Assembly (NCBI GenBank): GCA_977017575.1
Contig: CDRNVI010000042.1
Span: 1-64,000, forward strand
DNA from: Paramoeba atlantica
Lineage: Eukaryota; Discosea
Reading direction: 5' to 3'
Length of the DNA: 64,000 nucleotides
The position numbers were made by a program, and so were the translations under genes. The notes below the pieces were generated by a model that did no database searches, was not told the DNA's origin, and saw only the letters and a program-made list of their open reading frames with translations. The stretch's first letter is position 1. Every line of letters begins with the position of its first letter. This document shows, in pieces, positions 42,066-52,782 of the stretch.

Positions 42066-42520
42066 GATATATTTAAAGTCTCTTTAAAGTAAAATTTGTA
42101 ATCTAAATTTACGGGTATTTGAGAAAACCCAAATTCTTAACATATGACGGCAGCTCGTACACGTTCGACTATATGAAGATATTGTTATATAAAACCGAAA
42201 GACCATAACATTCCCTTTTCAATAGTAGCCTGAGATCACCAACTCAGGGAAATTCTAATAGAATAAAAAAAAAAAAATACCTTCAATTTACGTTAGATTA
42301 TTGAGGAGTTGGTGGAAAATTTGATTTCTGAGAATTATATTTACGTAATCTCAATCAATTGAATTTTTAAATTAAAAAAAAAAAAAAAAAAAAAAATAAT
42401 CCTATACTCAAATCATATACCCCCCCCCAATGGACCTACTTGGTTCGTCTACTGAGTAAAAATATAGAGGCAATGCCGCGTTTTATACTTCTCCCCCCCT
42501 ATTTATTGCAAAAAAAAAAA
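42066..42520. other. L11 3' UTR and A-tract patches
   Basis: AT-rich 3' UTR to about 42260. A short piece (ATTTCTGAGAATTATATTTA, 42323) is shared with YR element C's A segment. A23 (42374-42396), C9 at 42421 and A21 (42510-42530) follow. No gene seen. Confidence 0.5.
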
Positions 42521-42981
42521 AAAAAAAAAACAGCCTTACCAGGCCAGCGGACGTATTTCTTTCCACATTCGACGTAGGCCAGTCTCTCGTATTAGACTTC
42601 GCTGTCACTCACGTCCAGCAGCCAAAGTATACGGACTTAGTCCGTGACGCTAACTGGGTGGCAGCGGGGTCTTTCGCGGAGCGCTACGCGACGGAAAACA
42701 AAAAGAAACAAAGAGAGGAAGCAGAAGCCGCACGCCACAGGTTTGGTGCTATGGTGGTGGAGACCTACGGGGCATGGAGTCCCAGTGCCTTCGCCATTCT
42801 CAAGGAGGTAGCTGCTTCACGGTCAGCGTACTCCGGGGGACTCTCGAAGGGTGAAGCCCTTCATCAACTGGTGACAACGCTGAACGTCGCCCTCATGAGG
42901 ACACAAGCTCGTATGCTTGTACTGCGCCTCCCCGCAGCCTCCCCCGATATCTGTGTTAATGGGTACGGGAACGAAGAGTAG
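42521..42981 (+). pseudogene. LINE L12: L5-family endonuclease fragment
   Basis: About 150 codons from the A-tract: LTRPADVFLSTFDVG, SLVLDFAVTHVQQPKYTDLV, SFAERYATENKKK and the C-terminal helical tail, ending NGYGNEE. It is closest to L6 (GYGKEE end). Contains only the RLE catalytic part and tail. Directly bounded on the left by A21. Confidence 0.85.
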
Positions 42982-43758
42982 TCTTCGTGGAACCCGCGGC
43001 TTTTCTTGGGAGTTTTCTTGGGAGGGGGGCCCTTTTCTATGATGGGGGGATGTGGCCAGCGTCCGGATTCCCTGCAGATTTTAAGGTACGGGGTTGGCGT
43101 TTTGAAGGGAGGTAGGGGTTTGCTAGTTTTTGGTTTGCTAGTTTCGGGATTAAGACTTTTGGATACGTAATTGGACAGTTGTAATAAATGCAAAACACAT
43201 TGCTATCGTCATCTATTGCTATCAAAAAAAAAAAAGTCCAAAAAAACCAAAAAAAATTAGAAAAAAAAAAAAAAAACAGCCTTCGATTAGAACAGCTTCG
43301 AAAAGAAACAGCCTTCAAACCTTTAAAAAAAAAAAAAAAGTGGGGGGAAGTGAGGGAAAGAGGAGGGCAAAGTTTGGAAGGCGCGGATGGATGCTCGGGG
43401 GGGGGGGAAGTGAGGGAAAGAAGCGGGTGAAGTCGGGAAGTCGCGGATGGTTTCTTTGGGGGGTGGAGATAAGGGAGAGAAGCGGGCGAAGTTGATAAGG
43501 GCGAAGTAAAGTAAGTAGGAAAGTAAGTAAGAAAGTGATACCGTACATTCAAAAAAAAAAAGAAAAAAAAGGGGTTCACAAGTCAGGCCGAGGAGTGGTC
43601 GAAAGACCCGGTCCGGAACGCGCGAATGAATTGGGCATAAATTGCTTCTTTTTATTATTATTGTTATCAAAATCATAAATAACTTAAGGCAGGTTGAATT
43701 ACTAGTTTTGGGCTACAACATGTGAAATTGCTAATTTGATTGCAAAAAAAAAAAAAAA
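42982..43758. other. L12 3' UTR and purine-rich A-tract patches
   Basis: A 3' UTR with G-runs, then A-tracts near 43209, 43260, 43324, 43551 and 43743. A purine-rich block (43340-43540) has short GGGAAGTGAGGGAAAG-type repeats. 43574-43700 repeats the blocks at 33862-33922 and 29485-29545. ORFs here follow low-complexity DNA and are not credible. Confidence 0.5.
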
Positions 43759-44111
43759 TGTAGCAGTGAATATCGAGAAGCACGGGCACGGTGAGCGATA
43801 CGGAATTTCCTTATGATTTATTTTGGCGGAGTAGGCACCGCTGAAATACATCAACGTGCGATTGGGTTGTAAATGGAAGTAGGACGAGCGAATGGGTGGT
43901 CCCCGCGTCACCCGTTCGCAAGCTGGGAGAGGACAGAAGTGTTGTGGGATTATTTAATTTTGTTATGTTATGACCGGTCATACAGTATTCATATGAATTT
44001 TGAATGTGCATAGAATTGAACGTATTAAATATCAGATAGAAGAGGGGTATGAAGATATTGTTTTGCTTAGTGCTTTCTTTCTTTCTTATAATATTTATGA
44101 TGCACAATTCT
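43759..44111 (+). repeat. YR terminus H (B-type segment and element end)
   Basis: Matches 29557-29722 for its first 165 bp, contains GGTCCCCGCGTCACCCGTTC and runs to an element-type end GCACAATTCT at 44111. No element genes. It shows what the 29557 copy looked like before LINE L6 entered at GCAAGC. Confidence 0.55.
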
Positions 44112-44164
44112 TTTCATTACAAGGGAATTAAAAAAAAATTCATAGTAAAAAAAAAAAAAAAAAA

Positions 44165-46394
44165 TCTTCCGGAAGCAGCCCCAATAATCGCTGGTATCTC
44201 GGTGGAGGAGCTGAGGGCAGCTGGGCGACGGCTCAGCAAAGGCGTGAGCCCAGGTCCCACGGGAACGACGGATAGCGTTCTTCGACTTCTTCTCGACGAT
44301 GAAGTGTGTTGCTTGAACCTTTGCCACATGATCGCCGACTTAATAAACGGTTTTGTATCTCGTGAAGTACTACAACGCCTAAACAGGGCCCGACTAATTG
44401 CCATACCAAAAGCGGACGGGGGAGTTCGTCCAGTTGCGATGGGCGAAGTGTTTGGAAAGCTAGCCGGCATAGTCTTGTTCCAAAGGTACGAAAACGCGCT
44501 TGAGCCGCTATTCGCCCCTATGCAACAAGGTATTATGGCAAAGGCAGGTTGCGAAAAAATTGTCCACACGCTGCATGAACGATACTGCGAAGGTCAGTCG
44601 ATCCTCTCGGTTGATCTAAAAAATGCTTTCAACTCACCGTCACGGGCCGACATCGCGAAACATGTATTTGGACTCTCAACTCTTCAGCCCTTTCAACGTT
44701 TCTTCCTAGCCGAGTATGCTGAAGCCTCTGAATTGCTGTTTTATGGAAGTGAGGGCACGCTCGCAGGAAAAGTTCTTAGCGAAGCCGGAGTACGACAAGG
44801 TTCGCCACTTTCGACGCTGTATTTTTGTGCATATCTCCAACCGATCCTCGAAACCCTGGCAGCTGAACATCCAGAGATCGAAATCCATGCATACATAGAC
44901 GACATCAATCTCACGTCACATACGCCTTCCGAGATAGCAAAAGCGTTTGAACGCCTGAAAGCATTACTGGCAGAGAGCAGCATTGAGCTCTCCGCTCAGA
45001 AATGTGTATGGTTCGGCGGACTGCAAGGTACAGAGATGCCAACAAGCTTGAAGGAAGTGGGGGTCCGGAATGAAGAAGATGCGACCAAAATTCTTGGAGC
45101 GTTTATAGGGAAGGAGGAAACGATAAGTGAGAAGTTACTACAGCGAGTCGACAAACACAAGGACATATTCAGACGACTGAAATCGATGGGCATGAGCAAC
45201 GCATCGCTTATAATCCTGTCGAAGTGTGTCAATGTACGACAGCAATTTCACATGAGAGTGCACAGCCCAGCGGCCACCGAAAAATGCGCACAGCTCTTCG
45301 ACCATCAAGTGGAAGAAGTCCTAGAAACCTGGTTGGGTAAATTGCAAAAACAACAGATGGACGTCGCACGTCTACCAATTAAGAAGGGAGGGTTGGGTCT
45401 CACATCATGCTACCACACGCGAGAAGCAGCATACAATGCGTCCAGACACGCGGCTCTGAAGCAAAGAAAATCCTTTTCAGCTCGAGCCACGTCAACGGAA
45501 GCCAGGTGCACCGACAGCGTAAATTCAGTTCAGAAAAATACGTCACCCCCCCCTACAGACGAACTCGCCACAGCTGCGAAACTCCACGAACATGCCTGGA
45601 ACAAACTCTTTAACGATCCAGAAATAGCACCAATCCTGAGGGCCACTACCACCAAAGGGAGTTACGACTGGCTTATGTCACATACGAGATATATTCCACC
45701 CCACGTTTTTGAATTAGCCATAATGCCGAGATTGGGGATAGAACATCCGCGCCTGCCGAAAAGCTTGCTATGCCCAGGATGCCGTTCCATACTCGACAAC
45801 AGATCAGCTCTCACTCACATCAGTGGATGTGCGCAATGCTCTGGTATCAATGCCTCCGTGAAGCACAACATGCTGGTGAAATTCTTGCACGACCTTTGCA
45901 TGCGCGCAGGGATACCATGTGAGAGTGAACCTCGAGCATTCAGTAACTGGACGTGCACTACGTGTAGAAATGTGGTAAGCCGAGAAAGCCAACCTACGCA
46001 CAGCAAAATATGTACAGGACGGCACCTTCATCGATCTGGGCCAGACCTTGTGATATACTGGGACATAGGAGCTATATTTTATGATCTTACCGTCGCGCAC
46101 GAGATGACACCTTCCCACATAAATAAGAAAAGCTCTCAATTGATCCGTGACGTCATTCATCGCAAAATGGAAACTTACGTCGCAACGGGAATGATCGCCC
46201 AAGAATCGTTCCAATGCATTCCGATTCTGTCCTCCGGATCACTACACGCGAACACACGCAATCTGATCAGAGCCTTGGCAGACGCTTGTCTTCTGAACGC
46301 CCGCGAGACGGAACTCTCGTTCAAGCTACTGTTGCAAAACTTCAACGGCCTCGTGGTATACTCCCAACTTCGGGAGCACCTCGAAGACAAGTAA
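44165..46394 (+). CDS. LINE L13: CRE-like RT-endonuclease, 5'-truncated
   Basis: Starts at an A-tract (44147-44164) with the RT entry (VEELRAAGRRLSKGVSPGPT). Clean frame of ~740 codons: IPKADGGVRPVAMGEV, ILSVDLKNAFNSP with catalytic Asp, AGVRQGSPLS, Y-I-D-D near 44892, KKGGLGL, Cys-His motif (CPGCRSILDNRSALTHISGC), endonuclease (RSGPDLVIYWDIGAIFYDL), ending LQNFNGLVVYSQL. Same family as L7 and L14 but clearly divergent. No disabling change seen after the truncation. Confidence 0.88.
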
Positions 46395-46600
46395 TAGATT
46401 TTAGAAATATTCTATAATGGTGAAATAGCTGAGAGATAATATCCGTTGACATCTAAATATTATATATTTTCTATTTTATACGGAGATAGTTTCTCTTCGA
46501 AAATTGAGAGAAGGGGGGAAGGAGCACATTTCTCATTTTCCTACGTGGCTTCCTGCTGTAGGGAGCTTATAGGATTTCACAGGAGAAATGCCTCCGAGAA
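46395..46600 (+). ncRNA. L13 3' UTR with terminal structured module
   Basis: After an AT-rich stretch, a module from about 46482 to 46595 (GGAGATAGTTTCTCTTCG start, AGGAGAAATGCCTCC end) matches 48042-48129 and 62393-62480. Ends can pair (GGAG with CTCC). It marks the true 3' end of this LINE family; L14 begins right after it. Confidence 0.6.
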
Positions 46601-47830
46601 TGCCAAAGCTTAAGAAGCATGAAGCAATTTTTCGACGTCTAAAGCTCATGGGGTTGAACAACATATCGCTGCTCTTACTCTCGAAAAGCGTAAACATCCG
46701 ACACAGATACCACACTCGGGTACACACGCCAGCTGCTTCCGAAAAGCTATGTAAACAATTCGATAAGGAGGTTGAAGAGGTAATGCGCACATGGCTCGGT
46801 AAAATGTCCGACAAACACATCTCCTGGTGTCGACTTCAAGAAAGGTGGACTCGGTCTACCATCATCGGCCGAAACTCGCAATGCTGCTTACAATTCTTCG
46901 AAACGCGTTTCTCTAGAGCGCTGTAAAATCAACTCAGCTCGGTTAACGCATGACGAAGAGATGATGCGGGAAAGCGAAGTAGTAAGTGATGATGGTGCCG
47001 TGACAGATGCAATGTTAAATCAGAAGGTATATCAGGAACTCACTAAGAAAAATGAGGAGGTAGCACCGTTGGTAAAAGCGTGCAGCGAGAAGGGGAACCA
47101 CGACTGGCTACAAGGCAGAACGAGATGCATCCCATCCTCCCAATTCACACTGGTGGTAATGGCGCGACTCGGAATCGCGCACAGAAGCATGCCGAATAAT
47201 TTTCTGTGCCCTGGATGCAAGATGATCCTTGAGTCTAAACACTCTCTGGCACATTTACTTGGCTGTGTAAAATGCACGGGGGCAAATGCAACGACAAGGC
47301 ACAATGCACTAGTTCGGCACATATACGATCTATGTCTGCGAGCCGGGATCCCATGCGAGCGTGAACCGCGACAATTCACATCATACCGATGCCTTAAATG
47401 TACCGAAGCGGTGAGCGAACAGCGAAAACAGGAGCATCAGAAAACATGTGGAACCACATCCTTCCATCGAAGCGGCCCGGACCTCGTGATCTTTTGGGTG
47501 TCGGGTGAAATATTTTATGATTTCACGGTAACAAAAGAACTATCGAAATCAAACATCCACAAACGGGGAGCCCAACTGATGCAGGAAGCAGAAAAAAGGA
47601 AGCTGGACACTTATGTAAACTCCGATCTAATTCCTCGGGAAAAATTTGTATGCCTATCAGTGCTTGCCGGAGGAGCCATGAACAAAAGCAGTGTCGCCCT
47701 TCTGAAGGCATTAGCTGATGCAAACGGACGTGATCGTGAAACCGTAGTGCGAGATTTTGGAATGCATCTACAAGAATTAAACGGTGTCATTCTGAACGCT
47801 CAAATGGGCAAAGCGTTGTCGCAAGTTTAA
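46601..47830 (+). pseudogene. LINE L14: CRE-like, truncated to RT thumb and endonuclease
   Basis: Starts at LKKHEAIFRRLKLMGLNNIS (RT thumb). The frame changes near 46835-46925 (SSAETRNAAYNSSKRVSLE appears in another frame), then continues as 46961-47830: Cys-His motif (CPGCKMILESKHSLAHLLGC), endonuclease (RSGPDLVIFWVSGEIFYDF), end LQELNGVILNAQM. Close to L7. At least one frameshift; RT palm absent. Confidence 0.85.
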
Positions 47831-48131
47831 AATTTAATATTTAGTTTTCAATAGCCAGCTTACAAAGACGCGTAAGCTTAGTTAGTTACTATCCCCCTGA
47901 CAAGGGGGGGTAGCGCCAATACGAAACGGAAGAAAACAGAATATGATGACATACCAAATATGGTGTATGGAAACCAGGTTAGCGTATTTATTTATTTGTC
48001 TATTTATCTATTTATTTGTAAGTCCTGTTCTAGTTATTTTTGGAGGTAGTTTCTCTCACGAGAGAAGGGGGGAAGGTGATTTTTCGCCCGTGGCTTCCTG
48101 TCATAGGATTTCACAGGAGAAATGCCTCCAA
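47831..48131 (+). ncRNA. L14 3' UTR: two hairpins and terminal module
   Basis: Hairpin GCTTAC...GTAAGC (47863-47882), a second C/G stem with changes against L7 that keep pairing, a TTTA-rich stretch, and the 88-nt terminal module (48042-48129). In the module the first seven bases GGAGGTA can pair with the last seven TGCCTCC (one G-U), and TTCTCT-CACG-AGAGAA forms an inner stem. Intact 3' end of this LINE family. Confidence 0.65.
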
Positions 48132-48992
48132 GATATACTATTCGTTATTTTACTTTGATTACTTTTAAAGATCATTGGGCACGTTGGAAAAACATTCGAT
48201 TATGTGTGGACAATACGAGTGTCAAATACGCGATTGCAAAGCAGTGGTCGGATTCATATAATATATCTACAGTTCTTATTCGAATTTTAAATTTCATCAA
48301 CATCCGAGGAATAAAAATAGCGACACACTATGTTGAAACGAATTAGCTGACCCTTGGAGCAGGAACCGCTACGGAACTTGGCGAAAGGACGGTATGGTTA
48401 TTGTGTCCAAGGGAGACTGGCGACGGGGAGGGTGCAGACTTCCCAGTCGTTAGTTCATGGTGTTTTTAGTTTAGACAGCGCGCATCATACTCGATGATTA
48501 TGAAGATATTTTTGAAATCTATTGTAATAGCAACAAAGATCACTATCAGATTACAACGAAACATTAAATGATTGAGATACAGTTTATTTCAATACAGTTT
48601 ACTACCTTTTTTCTATGGCGAAAAAATTATGAAAGCATGCGAAAGTAATTTTGAAGACCATTGTATCGAATGAGAAAATGTACATAGAAGGTTATTTTGG
48701 AGACAGTCATAATTTGAAAATTCAATTGATTGACATTGGCCTTTTTTCACTACTCATAGTTTAAAATTTTTCCCCACCCGCCTCCCCACACCGTGTGTAG
48801 ACTTCCCAGTCGTTAGTTCATGGTGTTTTTAGTTTAGACAGCGCGCATCATACTCGATGATTATGAAGATATTTTTGAAATCTATTGTAATAGCAACAAA
48901 GATCACTATCAGATTACAACGAAACATTAAATGATTGAGATACAGTTTATTTCAATACAGTTTACTACCTTTTTTCTATGGCGAAAAAATTA
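48132..48992 (+). mobile_element. YR retroelement remnant G: RNase H end and B1-A2-B2
   Basis: RNase H C-terminal residues (LCVDNTSVKYAIAKQWS, then ADPWSR) of a further, divergent YR family, followed by B1 (48436-48629), A2 (48630 to about 48768), a linker CCCCACCCGCCTCCCC and B2 (48799-48992). B1 and B2 are 194-bp direct repeats that read identical. gag, recombinase and RT are absent; fossil, broken. The join with LINE L14's 3' end is at about 48131. Confidence 0.7.
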
Positions 48993-49312
48993 GATTCGCA
49001 ATGTCTGCCCAAAGAAGTAAAAGGATGGTGGGAGTTAGATGGCTCCGCAAAGAAATGTATGGCTCAAACTTTCCCATCTTTATTCGACAGGGGTTCCGCA
49101 TTCCAGGCTCCTTAAACATACAAATCATATAATTCTTCCCCGGTACGGACGCCATCTTTTCCGTTCCATGCTTTCGGCACGATGGCGGAGTCAAAAAACT
49201 ATGGCAGCTCATCCAGCTTTCGGCATCCGCGCCAAGAGGAATGTCTTGCATACTGCGCCAACGCTTGACACAGTTAAAAGCAGTGCATCTGTTACAAAGC
49301 CTTTTCAAGCTC
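48993..49312 (+). other. Unassigned, possibly coding stretch
   Basis: Immediately after YR remnant G the plus strand reads DSQCLPKEVKGWWELDGSAK and on to FDRGSAFQAP before a stop near 49113, which looks protein-like, but I recognise no family. The rest leads into the 210-bp tandem repeat. It may be the target gene or element into which remnant G inserted. Confidence 0.35.
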
Positions 49313-50020
49313 TAAAACCCTTTTCAGCTCGGCTTTCGTTTGCCACAACATGGAACAGATGAATAACATTACTGAGGCGAGACAAGGAAGAAGCCAGACG
49401 ACTGCCCACACTGAGAGTGAAGTACTCCCGTTGAGTGCCCGCGCCACGTACCAGCAGCAGTGTCTCTCTTGGAAATCGTTTCGTCCGATTCATGTTGAGC
49501 AAGCGCTTAGTCTCGAGCGCCCTAAAACCCTTTTCAGCTCGGCTTTCGTTTGCCACAACATGGAACAGATGAATAACATTACTGAGGCGAGACAAGGAAG
49601 AAGCCAGACGGCTGCCCACACTGAGAGTGAAGTACTCCCGTTGAGTGCCCGCGCCACGTACCAGCAGCAGTGTCTCTCTTGGAAATCGTTCCGTCCGATT
49701 CATGTTGAGCAAGCGCTTAGTCTCGAGCGCCCTAAAACCCTTTTCAGCTCGGCTTTCGTTTGCCACAACATGGAACAGATGAATAACATTACTGAGGCGA
49801 GACAAGGAAGAAGCCAGACGACTGCCCACACTGAGAGTGAAGTACTCCCGTTGAGTGCCCGCGCCACGTACCAGCAGCAGTGTCTCTCTTGGAAATCGTT
49901 CCGTCCGATTCATGTTGAGCAAGCGCTTAGTCTCGAGCACTCTAAAACCCTTTTCAGCTCGGCTTTCGTTTGCCACAACATGGAACAGATGAACAACATC
50001 ACTGAGGCGAGACAAGGAAT
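49313..50020. repeat. 210-bp tandem repeat open on both strands
   Basis: Three full units plus a partial one, starting at CTAAAACCCTTTTCAGCTCG (49313, 49522, 49732, 49942). Units differ at only a few sites. The period is 70 codons, so both strands stay open: plus 49350-50093 (repeat begins MEQMNNITEARQGRSQT) and minus 49305-50123 (repeat with LSNVIHLFHVVANESRAEKG). I cannot tell which strand, if any, is translated, and neither repeat resembles a family I know. Confidence 0.85.
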
Positions 50021-50246
50021 GAGATATTCGGCGAAAATAGTACGAGAGACAAACACGCAGCACGGTGGAATGGAAGAAAAGAAATCGCATTAAGATGCGC
50101 AACAAAGGTGAAGGAGGCTGCAAAAACAGTCTCTAGTTTTTGTAGGGAACGTGAGTTCTGAATTATATATATTTCTTATATTAATTATAAGATATTTCTA
50201 CAAAGCGGGCGCAACGGCACATCACGCCATAAAGTTGGGTTGAGGT
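50021..50246. other. Short AT-rich spacer
   Basis: Unique AT-rich sequence with a TATATA/TTATAATTAA stretch at 50164-50190. No feature recognised beyond the end of the tandem-repeat reading frames. Confidence 0.4.
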
Positions 50247-50278
50247 AACGATAAAGATACAGTTTCTGTACCTTGTTG
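50247..50278 (+). other. Spliced-leader copy before the proline-rich ORF
   Basis: Same 32-nt SL as at 30862 and 4678, preceded by T and followed by a T-rich 33-nt leader and ATG 50312. No splice donor after it, so it is a joined mini-exon. Confidence 0.85.
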
Positions 50279-50311
50279 ATTTGTTTTTTTTAATATTATT
50301 AACCCCCCGTT

Positions 50312-51025
50312 ATGGGCATGTTCACCCGCAGTAGGGCGAAGGACACTGGAGTAGCTCCAGAGGTCCTACCGCTGCCACCTTCCCGGCGAAAGAAGAGAGT
50401 ACCCGAGGAGCGACCTCCGCCGCCACCGCTTCCGCCACCGCCGCCGCCACCACCACCACCAACACTCCAGCCGCCGCTCGCGCATTCGCCGCCCTCGCCC
50501 GCTCCACCGCCATCTCCTCCACATACGCCTCATCGGTCGCCACCTCCAGCGTTGCCGCTGCCGATGTCTCCGCCAAAGAAGCAAACACCAGAGGAACCGC
50601 AGCCGGTGCCGCCCTCGCCGCCAGCCCAAACGCCGCGGCGCTCTCATAAGCCGTCTCCGGTGTCAAGTCATCCGCAGTCGCCGCCACAGCAGTTGGAGTC
50701 AGCACCACCTTCGCCGTTACCATCACACGCGTCGCTGCGACCTTCTCTGCCGAATCATCCGCAGTCGGTACGTTCGCCGCTACCATCGAACACGTCAGCG
50801 CGGTTGTTTGCGACCCCAATTCATTCGCAATCGCCGTTACCACAGGCACGGTCGGCACCATTGCCTCTGACATCGCACGTGCGATCGTCTCCGATGCCAC
50901 ATCATCCGCAATCGCCGCCACCTTCGCCACCGCAGCCACCTTCGCCACCGCAGCCACCTTCGCCACCGCTGCCGCAGTCGCAGTCGGTACCGTCTTCACT
51001 TCCACCATCTCATGGTGTACGATGA
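50312..51025 (+). CDS. SL-headed proline-rich ORF
   Basis: 237 codons, MGMFTRSRAKDTGVAPEVLP start, a basic patch (SRRKKR), then ~190 residues of Pro/Ser/His-rich repeats (long Pro run, PQSPP modules). It matches the head of L4 (25654). Being directly headed by SL, it is a reverse-transcribed message. It is probably an ORF1 or N-terminal domain of a LINE; the rest was lost where a YR terminus begins near 51135. The repeats differ in length between copies. No enzymatic motif. 51026-51134 holds a short duplicated block (CTCATGGTGTACGATGAC-like). Confidence 0.65.
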   Translation: MGMFTRSRAKDTGVAPEVLPLPPSRRKKRVPEERPPPPPLPPPPPPPPPPTLQPPLAHSPPSPAPPPSPPHTPHRSPPPALPLPMSPPKKQTPEEPQPVPPSPPAQTPRRSHKPSPVSSHPQSPPQQLESAPPSPLPSHASLRPSLPNHPQSVRSPLPSNTSARLFATPIHSQSPLPQARSAPLPLTSHVRSSPMPHHPQSPPPSPPQPPSPPQPPSPPLPQSQSVPSSLPPSHGVR

Positions 51026-51134
51026 CCATCTCATGGTGTACAACTTTCCGTGAGACTCATCGAAAGTCTACAACTTACGATGAGTACTCATCGAAGGTCC
51101 CCCCTAGCCATTTTTTCTACTTACGTTTCAAAAG

Positions 51135-51390
51135 TTTTTGTGCCCGCCCACCGAGCCCCCAGCCATTTGGTCGAGGGTTCCGGTGGGGGGAACCCCGTTA
51201 ACAGAGTGACAGTGACATATATGTTTGCAGGCCTAAAATTGTCGTGAGAACATATTATTTACAGTTTAATGTTGATGTTATGTTTTGAGATTGGGAAATA
51301 GGGCTTGTGAGCAATCAGATACATTTTAGTTGTTTCTTTGTTTACTATTCGATACATGTTATTTTTTATGCCCCGCGGCGTGGATTTCCG
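51135..51390 (+). repeat. YR element E-type B segment remnant
   Basis: Linker CCCGCCCACCGAGCCCCC, the stem GGGTTCC...GGAACCC and an end GCCCCGCGGCGTGGATTTC, all as in element E (19109-19358) but diverged in the middle. No element genes. It joins the proline-rich ORF to LINE L15. Confidence 0.7.
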
Positions 51391-51832
51391 GGTATAAACG
51401 CCACGACGAAACATAACGCCCTGGTCAAGTATATTTTCGATTTATGCGGAAAGGCGGGCATTCCCTGCGAGAGGGAACCTAGAGCGTTCAGCACATGGCG
51501 ATGCGGTGAGTGTGGTACACAGGTTCCTCCGGAAAACAAAGCGATCCATGAAAAAACTTGCAAAGGAAGGCAATATTATCGTTCGGGGCTTGATCTGGTG
51601 GTATTCTGGAACACGGGCGAAATTTTCTATGACCTATCGGTAGTCCATGAATTATCATCATCCAACCAAAACAAGACTTGCACGAAACTTCTGCAAGATG
51701 TCATCGCACGCAAGAATGAAACGTACGTCGCCACTGGAATGATTCCTGATTACGCCTTTCAGTGTCTACCTGTGCTTTCTTGCGGATCTCTTCACCAAAA
51801 CACGAGGTTCGTACTTCACGCGTTGGCGAATT
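51391..51832 (+). pseudogene. LINE L15: CRE-like endonuclease fragment
   Basis: About 145 codons: INATTKHNALVKYIFDLCGK, CEREPRAF, a Cys pair (CGECG), RSGLDLVVFWNTGEIFYDL, YVATGMIPDYAFQ and LPVLSCGSLHQNTR, close to L13. The usual RSGPD reads RSGLD here. Ends where L16 begins in the same direction. Confidence 0.8.
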
Positions 51833-52083
51833 CGACAGCGATGTTGAAGCGATGTTGAACACATGTCTTGGCAAAATGTCAGATAAACACATCGCTTGGT
51901 GCCGGTTGCCGCTGAAGAAAGGTGGGCTCGGCCTGCCATCATCTACTGACTCTCGTACGTCCGCGTACAACTCTTCTAAACGCGTTTTTCTTGAGCAATG
52001 TAAACCAAAATCAGCTCGACTAACGTGCGACGAAGGTATAGCGCAGGACAGCGAATCAGTAAATGATGGCCCCGCAACGGAGG
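51833..52083 (+). pseudogene. LINE L16, left part (CRE-like, interrupted)
   Basis: Almost identical to L7 32539-32790 (FDSDVEAMLNTCLGKMSDKH, WCRLPLKKGGLGLPSS). It enters inside the RT thumb. It is interrupted at 52083 by the APE LINE, whose 32-bp target duplication is 52052-52083 and 60853-60884. It continues at 60853. Confidence 0.88.
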
Positions 52084-52782
52084 ACATGTTGTTGTTGTTG
52101 TTTAACCCGTTTGGCCATGACTGGCTATGGGTTCAGAGTACACCCTAGTTATTTAGTGCTCGTGTGAAACGGCACCGGGTATTGTATTGTATTGTATTCA
52201 GGTAAAAACCCCGTAGACGGGGTGTTGCCTCCTCGGAGAGAGCCGAAGGTAGCTCCGACCCGCACGACCCGTGCGCAGACCTAAAAGGATTGCAGCACAG
52301 AGCCGATGCAAGCCGATCCAGCTAACGCGCAGACTGAAAGTCCGCTGCGGGAAGCTGGATTAGCTAGGAGGGTGGGGTTCGCCACACCCCGGCACTGCCA
52401 AAAGCAGTGCTCCTTGACCCCTTGCCTTCTTGCTGGCAACCAAACCAACCAACCATCACTGGGATAATAAATTAATATGTCCCAGTTGAAAGTTTCACAA
52501 ATTTCTCCTACCATAAAACACTTTGGCGGTGTCCACAAAACTAACATATTCACCAGAAGCTTTTCAAAAACATCTTGCAACAACTTCCATGTATCCTAAT
52601 CATTCGAGGTGGATGACGTTCCAGTACTTAGTCAAAGAATTGTGATATGAAATCGACTTTTCATTTTCAGCACAAACGGTTTACCTAATAAAATATTTTC
52701 ACGAGAAACAACAGCATATCACCTTATCACACTATCCCTCACCTGTTCAGAAAATGCGATCAAGGGGGGTATGAGGGGGGTA
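52084..52782 (-). ncRNA. APE LINE 3' UTR: hairpin-rich, with AAC tail
   Basis: Minus-strand 3' UTR with many stems, e.g. ACCCCGT-CTA-CGGGGT (52205-52222), TGCCAGCAAGAAGGCA (52423-52438, also at 59143-59158), and the CCCGGTGCC...GGCAC-type repeat at 52145-52185. (ATTGT)n lies at 52180-52198 and the terminal (AAC)n at 52089-52100. The upstream ~330 bp after the stop (52440-52782) are unstructured AT-rich sequence. Confidence 0.65.

Noticed and set aside
43037-43676. Phe/Pro-rich minus-strand ORFs
   Set aside because: They arise from A-tracts and purine-rich repeats read in antisense.
52200-52440. tRNA or bacterial-type terminators in the hairpin-rich 3' UTR
   Set aside because: No cloverleaf with a consistent anticodon arm could be drawn; the stem followed by T5 is inside a LINE UTR of a eukaryote.
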